64,000 nucleotides of DNA from Tropicimonas sp. IMCC6043 (GTDB lineage: Bacteria; Pseudomonadota; Alphaproteobacteria; Rhodobacterales; Rhodobacteraceae). Both the position numbers and the translations under genes were made by a program. The DNA lies in assembly GCF_004146235.1 (NCBI RefSeq), contig NZ_SELO01000001.1, forward strand, positions 1-64,000, read 5' to 3'. The notes under the pieces were generated by a model that was given only the letters and a program-made list of their open reading frames with translations, was not told where the DNA came from and made no database searches. Below are positions 8,529 to 15,791 of the stretch, piece by piece (position 1 is the first letter of the stretch; each line of letters starts with the position of its first letter).

Positions 8529-9842
8529 ATGGCGCGCAGCTCTCTGACCGGAAGCCGGATCCGCGAACGCCGTACGATGATGGGCCGAAAGCAGGCCGAT
8601 CTGGCACGGTCGGTCGGCATCTCGCCCTCGTATCTCAACCTGATCGAGCACAACCGTCGCAGAATCGGCGGAAAACTCATCAACGACATTGCGCGGGAAC
8701 TCGGCGTGGAGGCAGGTGCGCTGACCGAAGGCGCCGAGACCGGACTGCTGACGGCGCTGCGCGAGGCTGCGGCCGACCACCCGAGCGCGGTCGAGGACCT
8801 GCCGCGGCTGGAAGAATTCGTCGGCCGCTTTCCCGGCTGGGCGCGCCTGCTGGCCGACACGTGGCGGCGCGCCGCCGAGCTCGAACATTCCGTCGAGGTG
8901 CTCTCGGACCGGATGACCCACGATCCCTTCCTGTCGGCGTCGCTGCACGAGGTGATCTCGACCGTCACAGCGATCCGCTCGACCGCCACGATCCTCGCCG
9001 AGACCCGCGATATCGATCCCGAATGGCGCGACCGGTTTCACCGGAACATGTCCGAGGAGAGCGCGCGGCTGGCCGAAAGCGCCGAGGCGCTGGTGCGCTA
9101 TCTCGACGAGGCGAGTTCCACCGACTTCGCCGGGTCGACGCCGCAGGAGGAGCTCGACGCCTGGCTGCGCGACCGGGGTTTCCATTTTCCCGAACTCGAA
9201 CGCGCGCTGCCACCGGAACCCGAGACCATCATCCGACGCACCGAGGACCTGCGCTCGGCTTCCGCGCGGGAGATGGCGGGCAAGCATCTCCGGCGCTACC
9301 GCAAAGATGCCGAGCACATGCCGCTCTCGCGATTTCTCGACGCCGCCACTGCCGCCGCCTTCGATCCGGCGTCGCTGTCGATGCGTTTCGGCGTCGATCT
9401 CGCGGCAGTGTTCCGGCGTCTCGCGGCGCTGCCGGCCGAGCGGGTCGGCGCCGAGATCGGCCTGGTGGCCTGCGACGGCTCCGGGACGCTGACATTCCGG
9501 AAGCCGATCGACGGGTTTCCGCTGCCGCGCTATTCGGCGGCATGTCCGCTCTGGCCGCTCTACCAGGCGCTGTCACGGCCGATGGCGCCGGTGCGCGCGC
9601 AGGTCGAGATGGGCGGGCGGACTCCCCGGCGGTTCGTGGCCTATGCGGTCTGCCAGCCGTCTCAGCCGGCCGGCTTCGACGGGCCGCAGGTGCTTGAGGC
9701 GGCGATGCTGGTGCTGCCCGAGGAAATCACCGGGATCGAGGGATCCGGACCGTTGCAGGAGATCGGCACCTCCTGCCGGATCTGCCCGCGGGCAGGCTGC
9801 GTGGCCCGGCGCGAACCGTCGATCATGGCGGAGGCCGTGTAA
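8529..9842 (+). CDS. Short-chain fatty acyl-CoA regulator, XRE family (ScfR type)
   Basis: 437-residue DNA-binding regulator. Residues about 8-62 form an XRE helix-turn-helix (SRIRERRTMMGRKQADLA, then SPSYLNLIEHNRR). The C-terminal half is the acyl-CoA-sensing region of the ScfR/RamB/PccR family and ends with the conserved Cys cluster GTSCRICPRAGC. Members of the family control acetate, propionate or glyoxylate genes in actinobacteria and alphaproteobacteria in response to short-chain acyl-CoA. Divergent from the ABC operon and upstream of a receiver/SLC5-kinase pair, it is the obvious local regulator. The exact effector (acetyl- or propionyl-CoA) cannot be read from sequence. Confidence 0.88.
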   Translation: MARSSLTGSRIRERRTMMGRKQADLARSVGISPSYLNLIEHNRRRIGGKLINDIARELGVEAGALTEGAETGLLTALREAAADHPSAVEDLPRLEEFVGRFPGWARLLADTWRRAAELEHSVEVLSDRMTHDPFLSASLHEVISTVTAIRSTATILAETRDIDPEWRDRFHRNMSEESARLAESAEALVRYLDEASSTDFAGSTPQEELDAWLRDRGFHFPELERALPPEPETIIRRTEDLRSASAREMAGKHLRRYRKDAEHMPLSRFLDAATAAAFDPASLSMRFGVDLAAVFRRLAALPAERVGAEIGLVACDGSGTLTFRKPIDGFPLPRYSAACPLWPLYQALSRPMAPVRAQVEMGGRTPRRFVAYAVCQPSQPAGFDGPQVLEAAMLVLPEEITGIEGSGPLQEIGTSCRICPRAGCVARREPSIMAEAV

Positions 9843-10027
9843 GGCGCTGACCAAGGCGAAAAGAGTCGCGGTTGCCATTTGCGGGTGGGTATTGTGCAGT
9901 TTCCGCCAGCGACGGACGTCCGAAATCCTCTGCTCGAAGAGCAAACCCAGCTTTTGACAGCGCTTCCGGATCGCGCAATAGTCGCTGCGACGGGACGTGC
10001 AAGCGAACCCGTCGCAGGGGGGAGCGC

Positions 10028-10411
10028 ATGAACAAACGTGTTCTGCTGGTCGAAGATGAGCCTAACATCATCGAGGCCATACGATTTATCCTGTCGCGCG
10101 ACGGCTGGCGGGTCGATACGCATGCCGACGGCGCCACCGCCGTGGAAGCGGTGCGGGCCAGGGTTCCGGATGTTCTGGTGCTCGACGTGATGTTGCCGGG
10201 CAAGTCGGGTTTTGACATCCTAAAGGAACTGCGCGCCTCGCCAGCGACCGAGACCCTGCCGGTGCTGATGCTGACCGCCAAGGGTCAGAGCCGCGACCGC
10301 GAGCTGGCCGAGCGCTACGGCGTCAACCGGTTCATGACAAAGCCTTTCGCCAATTCCGAAGTGCTGGAGAGCGTCAACGCGCTCTTCGCGGGCGCGACGG
10401 GGCCGGCTTGA
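10028..10411 (+). CDS. Stand-alone receiver-domain response regulator
   Basis: 127 residues, only a CheY-like receiver with no output domain. The acidic pocket is ED at residues 9-10, the phosphoacceptor is D53 (VLDVMLPG), and the conserved Lys is in MTKPF. The ATG at 10028 follows a strong GGGGGGAG ribosome site. Its stop codon overlaps the TTG start of the next gene, and the SLC5-histidine kinase follows, so these three form one operon. In known CrbS/CrbR systems the partner has a LuxR-type output domain. Its absence here means the signal must pass to another protein or the receiver acts by protein contact. Confidence 0.88.
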   Translation: MNKRVLLVEDEPNIIEAIRFILSRDGWRVDTHADGATAVEAVRARVPDVLVLDVMLPGKSGFDILKELRASPATETLPVLMLTAKGQSRDRELAERYGVNRFMTKPFANSEVLESVNALFAGATGPA

Positions 10412-10767
10412 CGCCGTCGAAACCCTCCGCGCCGGGCGAGCCGCGCGGCCGTCGCCTGCCGGACGGCTGGGACGACCTGGCGCTCGAGGGCGACGACCGC
10501 ACGGCCGTTCCGCTTTTTCTCGGCCGCGAGATCTATCGCCGTCGCCGCATCATGGATGCTGCCCGCCTGTTGCCCGCCTTCGGCACGGCTCTCCTGCTGC
10601 TGCCGATGCTTTGGGCGAGCGACCACGGCACGGCTGCGGGGGCGGTCTATATCTTTTCGGTCTGGCTGATCCTGATCCTCGCCGCCGCCGTTCTGTCGCG
10701 CCGTCTCTCCGAACCGCTGCGGGAGAAATCCCGGCCCGACGGTGAGGCCGGGGACGAGGCCCGCTAA
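10408..10767 (+). CDS. Small two-TM membrane protein preceding SLC5-kinase
   Basis: 119 residues starting with TTG at 10408, which overlaps the stop codon of the receiver gene. A cytoplasmic N-terminus with a basic EIYRRRR stretch is followed by two hydrophobic helices (about residues 53-70 and 76-98) and a charged tail. This size, topology and position directly before an SLC5 transporter domain recall YjcH (DUF485) before ActP, or DUF4212 proteins before other symporters. The sequence itself was not firmly assigned to either. It may be a membrane partner of the SLC5 module of the kinase. Confidence 0.75.
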   Translation: MTPSKPSAPGEPRGRRLPDGWDDLALEGDDRTAVPLFLGREIYRRRRIMDAARLLPAFGTALLLLPMLWASDHGTAAGAVYIFSVWLILILAAAVLSRRLSEPLREKSRPDGEAGDEAR

Positions 10768-10770
10768 GCG

Positions 10771-13458
10771 ATGTCCTTCAACCTACTGGTCGCCGTCGCG
10801 CTGATCTATGTCGCCTTCCTCTTCGGCATTGCGGCCTATGCCGAGCGGCGCACCCAAATCGTCGGTGGCGGCTGGCTGCGCTCGCCGCTGGTCTACACGC
10901 TCTCGCTCTCGGTCTACTGCACCGCCTGGACCTTCTATGGCGCGGTGGGCTACGCTGCTCGCTCGGGGCTTGAATTCGTCACCATCTATCTTGGGCCGAC
11001 GCTGGTCTTTGCCGGATGGTGGCTGCTCTTGCGTAAACTCGTCCGCGTCGGCCGGTCGCAGCGCATCACCTCCATCGCCGACATGATCTCCTCGCGCTAC
11101 GGAAAGTCGAACACGCTCGGCGTGCTGGTGACGCTGCTCGCGGTGATCGCCACCACGCCCTATATCGCGCTCCAGCTCCAGTCCGTCACGCTCTCCTTCG
11201 GTGTCTTCGCCGACCCCGAAAGCGACTTCTGGGATCCCGCAAATCCAGCTTCCACTGGCCTTTGGATCGCTGCCGGCCTCGCCGTCTTCACGATCCTCTT
11301 CGGCACGCGTACGCTGAACTCCAACGAACGCCACCACGGCGTCATCATGGCGATCGCCGTGGAGGCAGTGGTCAAGCTTCTCGCGTTGATCTCGGTCGGT
11401 GGCTTCGTGGTCTGGGGCCTCGCGGACGGGCCTGCCGACATTCTCGCCCGGATTGACCGCTCCGATCTCGCCGGATGGGAGATCCGGCCCTCCCGATGGG
11501 CCGGTCTGATCTTTACCTCCGCCGCAGCGATCCTGTGCCTGCCGCGGATGTTCCAGGTCATCGTGGTCGAGAGCGACGACGAGGCGCATCTCGCCGCGGC
11601 CTCCTGGGCCTTCCCGCTCTATCTCTGCGCGATGAGCCTCTTCGTGCTGCCAATCGCCGTGATCGGCCTCGAACGGCTGCCCGAAGGGGCCAATCCCGAC
11701 CTCTTCGTGCTGTCGCTGCCGTTGCTGGAAGACCGCCACGGGTTGGCGATGTTCGCCTTCCTCGGTGGATTCTCTTCGGCCACCTCGATGGTCATCGTCG
11801 CCGCGCTGGCGCTGGCGACGATGCTCTCTAACCACGTGGTGATGCCGCTCTACCTGCACCGCCGGCAGGACGGCGCGACGATGGCCGGCGACGTCCGCGC
11901 GTTGGTGTTGCGTGCCCGCCGGATCGCCATCGTCGCGGTCCTGTTGCTGGGCTATCTCTATTACCGCTTCTCGGGCGGCTCGGCGGCGCTGGCCTCGATC
12001 GGCCTGATCTCCTTTGTCGGAATCAGCCAGGTGTTGCCGGCCTTGCTCGGCGGGCTGTTCTGGCGCGGCGGCACGCGCGCCGGCGCGGCCGCGGGGCTGG
12101 TCACGGGCTTCGTCATCTGGGCCTATACGCTCTTCTTGCCGAGCTTCGGCACGGCCGGCCCGTTCGGCGCGGCGATGATGGAGAACGGTCCGTTCGGCCT
12201 CGCCTGGCTGAGGCCTCAGGCGTTGTTTGGCGTGCCAGGGATGGATCCGCTGATCCACACGCTGTTCTGGTCGATTCTGCTCAACACGGTCGCCTTCTGC
12301 TGGGTCTCAATCGTCACCTTCCCGACGCCGCTGGAGCGGCTTCAGGGGGCGCAGGTGGTCAATGTCTTCGAGCATACGCTCGGCGCGCGCGGCTGGTCGC
12401 GCGGCACGGCCGAGGCGGAGGACCTGTTGATGATGGCGCAGCGCATTCTAGGTCCTGGCGAGGCGCAGGATCTCTTCCATGCCGAGGCGGCGCGCCAGGG
12501 AAAGGCGGGATACCTGCCCGAAACGACTCCGGAATTCCTCGATCTGTTGGAGCGGGAACTGTCCGCCTCGGTCGGCGCGGCCACCGCCCATGCAATGGTC
12601 GGACAGATCGCGGGCTCCTCCTCGATCCTCGTCGAGGACCTGATCCGGGTGGCCGACGAGGCGCAGCAGATCCTGGAATATTCGAACCAGCTCGAGGCGC
12701 AGTCGGCCGAGCTCGAGCGCACCGCGCGTCAGCTCAGGGACGCCAACCAGAAGCTCACCGAATTGTCGATCCAGAAGGACGCCTTCCTCAGCCAGATCAG
12801 CCACGAGCTGCGAACGCCGATGACCTCGATCCGCGCCTTTGCCGAGATCCTGCGCGAGGGCGGGCTGACGGCGGAAGAGACCGTTCGCTATGCCGGCATC
12901 ATCCATGACGAGTCGATCCGGCTGACCCGCCTGCTCGACGACCTGCTGGAGCTCTCGGTTCTGGAGAATGCGCAGGTCAGCCTCTCGATCGGCCCGGCCC
13001 GGCTCGTCGACCTGGTCGACCGGGCCATCGCCGCGACCGGCGACATGGGCGAGGTCCGCCCCAAGTCCTCGCTCGCGATCAGGCGGGACCGGCAGCGCGA
13101 GGAGGTCGACCTGCGCACCGATTCCGACCGGCTGACCCAGGTCTTCATCAACCTGATCGGCAATGCGCGGAAATATTGCGACTCGCCCGAGCCGCAACTC
13201 ACGATCCGGGCGCGGCGCTCGGGCGATCGCGCGGTGGTGGACTTCATCGACAACGGCTCGGGCATTCCCGCCCGCAGCCAGGACATTATCTTCGAAAAAT
13301 TCTCCCGCCTCTCGGACCAGTCGGCGGCCGGGGGCGCCGGGCTCGGTCTGGCGATCTGCCGCGAGATCATGGCCCGGCTGGGCGGAGCCATCGAGTATCT
13401 GCCGGGCCAGGGCGGAGCGGCCTTCCGGGTCTCGATCCCGCTTGCGGCGCCGAACTGA
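10771..13458 (+). CDS. SLC5 transporter-histidine kinase fusion (CrbS-like)
   Basis: 895-residue sensor kinase. Residues 1 to about 520 are a sodium/solute symporter (SLC5) domain with about 13 membrane helices. A linker region (STAC-like) and a coiled coil about 630-670 (QLEAQSAELERTARQLRDAN) follow. Next come the DHp helix with phospho-acceptor H678 in SHELRTPM and the HATPase domain with N box NLIGNARKY, G1 DNGSGIP and G2 GAGLGLAI. In CrbS of Vibrio and Pseudomonas this architecture switches on acs and acetate uptake. Here acs, ABC transport genes and ScfR are close by, which supports the same kind of role. Whether the SLC5 part transports or only senses is unknown. Confidence 0.9.
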   Translation: MSFNLLVAVALIYVAFLFGIAAYAERRTQIVGGGWLRSPLVYTLSLSVYCTAWTFYGAVGYAARSGLEFVTIYLGPTLVFAGWWLLLRKLVRVGRSQRITSIADMISSRYGKSNTLGVLVTLLAVIATTPYIALQLQSVTLSFGVFADPESDFWDPANPASTGLWIAAGLAVFTILFGTRTLNSNERHHGVIMAIAVEAVVKLLALISVGGFVVWGLADGPADILARIDRSDLAGWEIRPSRWAGLIFTSAAAILCLPRMFQVIVVESDDEAHLAAASWAFPLYLCAMSLFVLPIAVIGLERLPEGANPDLFVLSLPLLEDRHGLAMFAFLGGFSSATSMVIVAALALATMLSNHVVMPLYLHRRQDGATMAGDVRALVLRARRIAIVAVLLLGYLYYRFSGGSAALASIGLISFVGISQVLPALLGGLFWRGGTRAGAAAGLVTGFVIWAYTLFLPSFGTAGPFGAAMMENGPFGLAWLRPQALFGVPGMDPLIHTLFWSILLNTVAFCWVSIVTFPTPLERLQGAQVVNVFEHTLGARGWSRGTAEAEDLLMMAQRILGPGEAQDLFHAEAARQGKAGYLPETTPEFLDLLERELSASVGAATAHAMVGQIAGSSSILVEDLIRVADEAQQILEYSNQLEAQSAELERTARQLRDANQKLTELSIQKDAFLSQISHELRTPMTSIRAFAEILREGGLTAEETVRYAGIIHDESIRLTRLLDDLLELSVLENAQVSLSIGPARLVDLVDRAIAATGDMGEVRPKSSLAIRRDRQREEVDLRTDSDRLTQVFINLIGNARKYCDSPEPQLTIRARRSGDRAVVDFIDNGSGIPARSQDIIFEKFSRLSDQSAAGGAGLGLAICREIMARLGGAIEYLPGQGGAAFRVSIPLAAPN

Positions 13459-13497
13459 CGCCCGAACCGTCCCGATTTCCCGTCGACCTGCCGCAAG

Positions 13498-13505
13498 TTA
13501 ACCAT
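13498..13505 (+). promoter_or_regulatory. TTAACCAT motif, possible CtrA half-site
   Basis: TTAACCAT lies 83 bases upstream of the SpoA-domain gene start, in the 130-base gap after the kinase gene. This octamer has been described as a CtrA-regulated motif in Caulobacter and relatives, and CtrA controls motility genes in Rhodobacterales. A single octamer can occur by chance. Confidence 0.4.
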
Positions 13506-13588
13506 TTGCCAAGGGAGATCTGGTCAATCTTCTCCCGCGACGACCGTGTCCTCGTTCGGGAGGAGCGGGAAGGACGGGTGACACCAGC

Positions 13589-14761
13589 ATGGCCGAGGCG
13601 GCCCGGCAGACGATCATCAGGCGCAAGCTGGACGCCGGGCGGGACGCCGCGCCGGAGGATCGTCGCGTCCGGCCGGTCAGGGCGCTCTCGGCCGCGCTGA
13701 GCAAGGCGGCAGAGGACCTTATGGGCCTTGCGCTCGACGCGGGCAGTGGGCCGGAACACATCGCCTCGCTGTCGGATCTCTTGGAGCGGCTGCCGGAAAA
13801 CGGGCTGCTGGCGGTGCTCGAGGGGCCGCGGGACGGGCAGGGGCTGTTCGCCTTCGACAGCAGCGCGCTCGCTGCGATCATCGAGAAGCTGACGACCGGT
13901 TCGGTGGGAACGGCCCCGCCATCGCTTCGCCGGCCGACGCGAACCGATGCGGCACTCGCGGCGGACCTGATCGACGGCACTCTCCAACGCTTCGAGACCG
14001 CGCTGGCCGGGCGGGAGGACTTCCGTTGGGCGAGCGGCTTCGGGTACTCCACCCATGTCGAGGATATCCGTCCGCTCGGCCTTCTGCTGGAGGATATCGA
14101 TTACCGGATCTTCGGCCTGACGCTTGATTTCGAACTTGGCCGGCGCCAGGGCAGGATGCTGCTTGCGCTGCCTGCGCAGGGCTGCGCCGAGATTCCGCCG
14201 GACGCGGCATCCGGGGCCCCTCCCGACGCCCCCGCGGACCCGGACTGGGCGCCGGGGCTTGCGGCGCGGGTGCTTCAGGGCGAGGTCAGTCTCGAGGCGG
14301 TCCTGCACCGGTTCCAGCTGCCGATCTCCGCCGTGGGCGCCCTGCGGGTCGGGGACGAGATCCCGATACCGGTCTCGGCTCTCGACAACCTTCGTTTCGC
14401 GGGCGCCGAGAAGATCCCGCTCGGTCGTTGCCGCCTCGGCCGAAGCAACGGATACCGCGCGGTGCGCCTCGGTGCCGGCGGCCAGGCCGAGGCGTACACG
14501 GGCCATCCCGGGCGCACTCAACCGGCCCCATCCGCCGAACGGCCGGTGCCGATGAAGGCTTCGGCCGACGATGACAGCGATCTGCCGGAGCATTCCGACT
14601 TGCCCAGCGGCGGGGGCGCCGGGGCGGGTGTGGCCGTGGACATGGCGATCGATGGGTTGCCGGCGCTCGACGGATTGCCAACGCTGGACAACGCAGGGCC
14701 GACAGACTCCGCTGTCGCGCTGGATCTGGATGCGCTCGACGCGCTTCCGAAGCTCGACTGA
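13589..14761 (+). CDS. FliM/FliN-like protein with SpoA (C-ring) domain
   Basis: 390 residues. A central FliM-like region of about residues 90-200 precedes a SpoA fold about 235-300 (VSLEAVLHRFQLP and VGDEIPIPVSALDNLRF), the domain by which FliM, FliN and type III C-ring proteins stack. The C-terminus (about 310-390) is acidic and low-complexity, with repeated LPALDGLP / LPTLD. It is likely a flagellar motor-switch-related protein, but no other flagellar gene is in the window. The ATG at 13589 lacks a strong ribosome site. Membership in the FliM/FliN family is fairly sure; which motor it serves is not. Confidence 0.75.
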   Translation: MAEAARQTIIRRKLDAGRDAAPEDRRVRPVRALSAALSKAAEDLMGLALDAGSGPEHIASLSDLLERLPENGLLAVLEGPRDGQGLFAFDSSALAAIIEKLTTGSVGTAPPSLRRPTRTDAALAADLIDGTLQRFETALAGREDFRWASGFGYSTHVEDIRPLGLLLEDIDYRIFGLTLDFELGRRQGRMLLALPAQGCAEIPPDAASGAPPDAPADPDWAPGLAARVLQGEVSLEAVLHRFQLPISAVGALRVGDEIPIPVSALDNLRFAGAEKIPLGRCRLGRSNGYRAVRLGAGGQAEAYTGHPGRTQPAPSAERPVPMKASADDDSDLPEHSDLPSGGGAGAGVAVDMAIDGLPALDGLPTLDNAGPTDSAVALDLDALDALPKLD

Positions 14762-14841
14762 CTTCTACTTTCCAGCGGCGTGGATCGGCGGGTGCGGCAG
14801 CAAGTCGGCGCGCGAGTGGGTGGCGCCCTGACGGCGCGGCC

Positions 14842-15267
14842 TCAGGACCGGGCGATGGCTTCGAGCTGTGGTCGAAGGGCGGCGAGCGGGTAGCCGGCCC
14901 GGTTGGCGGCATCGAGCAGATCGCTCACCGGCACGGTCCGGGCCGAGAGGCACATCCATATGACGGCCGAGCGCGTTCCGGAGGCGCAATAGGCAAGTAC
15001 CGGCGCGGCCGAAGTCGCGACCGCGGTTTCTTGCAGCGCCAGGTCGCGCATGAATTGATCGCCCTGTGTCAGGGGCAGCTCGACAAAGTTCAGTCCTGCC
15101 TCCTCCGCCGCGCGCCGGATGTCGGCGGCGCGCATGCCGGGCACGACCTCCTCGTCGGGGCGGTTGCAGATGATCGTGCGAAAGCCGGCCGCGGCGATCG
15201 CCGGAACGTCCTCCGGCAGGATCTGAGGGCTGACTGCGTATACGTCACTGAGTGCGCGAATATCCAT
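14842..15267 (-). CDS. TIGR01244-family sulfur transferase/phosphatase-like protein
   Basis: 141 residues from ATG 15267 (MDIRALSDVYAVSPQI, the usual family beginning). In-frame ATG 15282 and GTG 15285 upstream are alternatives, and an AAGGAGG lies about 17 bases before ATG 15282, so the start is uncertain. The fold is DUF442, a dual-specificity-phosphatase relative. The active loop YCASGTRSA has the Cys-x5-Arg form. The family is also seen as a domain of Blh/ETHE1-type sulfide-oxidation proteins. It stands alone, convergent with the SpoA-domain gene. Confidence 0.8.
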   Translation of the reverse strand: MDIRALSDVYAVSPQILPEDVPAIAAAGFRTIICNRPDEEVVPGMRAADIRRAAEEAGLNFVELPLTQGDQFMRDLALQETAVATSAAPVLAYCASGTRSAVIWMCLSARTVPVSDLLDAANRAGYPLAALRPQLEAIARS

Positions 15268-15389
15268 GGCAGGTTGATCCATCACAAAGAGTGAGAAATC
15301 AAGCCTCCTTCTTCGCCTTGATTTGCGTCAAGGACGACGCGCCCGGTGCACCATAGCCTGTCGGATACCTGTGCCGAAGGAGGGCAGAC

Positions 15390-15719
15390 ATGGTCGCCGA
15401 TCTGCAACGCAAGGCCCAGCTGGAGGCACGGCTGGCCGATCTCACCGCAAAACTCGCCGAAATCGGCGCGGAACTCGACAGCCATCAGTCGCGCGACTGG
15501 GAGGAACTGGCCGTCGAACGCGAGACGGACGAGGTGCTCGAGGGCGAGGGCCGTGCGGGCAAGGCGGAGATCGCCGCGATACGCGCCGCGCTGGCCCGGA
15601 TCGAGGAGGGAACCTACGGCGAATGCGTCCAGTGCGGCGAACAGATTGCCGAGGCGCGGCTCGAACTCCTGCCCTACACGCCGTTCTGCGCCGACTGCGC
15701 GCGCAATCTCCACCGCTGA
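15390..15719 (+). CDS. TraR/DksA-type zinc-finger protein
   Basis: 109 residues. The N-terminal half is a charged coiled coil (residues about 8-60). The C-terminal half is a DksA-type C4 zinc finger (ECVQCGEQI, then FCADCARN). Proteins of this class bind the RNA polymerase secondary channel and modulate transcription with or without ppGpp. It is shorter than full DksA (about 140-150 residues), so it belongs with the short TraR/DksA-like group. An AAGGAGGGCAGAC stretch stands just before the ATG. Confidence 0.85.
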   Translation: MVADLQRKAQLEARLADLTAKLAEIGAELDSHQSRDWEELAVERETDEVLEGEGRAGKAEIAAIRAALARIEEGTYGECVQCGEQIAEARLELLPYTPFCADCARNLHR

Positions 15720-15791
15720 CCGGCCACCGTCCTGCCTCTTGCCAACCGGCGCTGCGGCCGGTTTGATGGCCACAAAGTCAGGAGGGGCAGG

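Noticed and set aside
9843-10027. A gene in the gap between scfR and the receiver
   Set aside because: The frame that runs through it is only the upstream extension of the receiver; the strong ribosome site before 10028 defines the start, and the gap is a promoter region.
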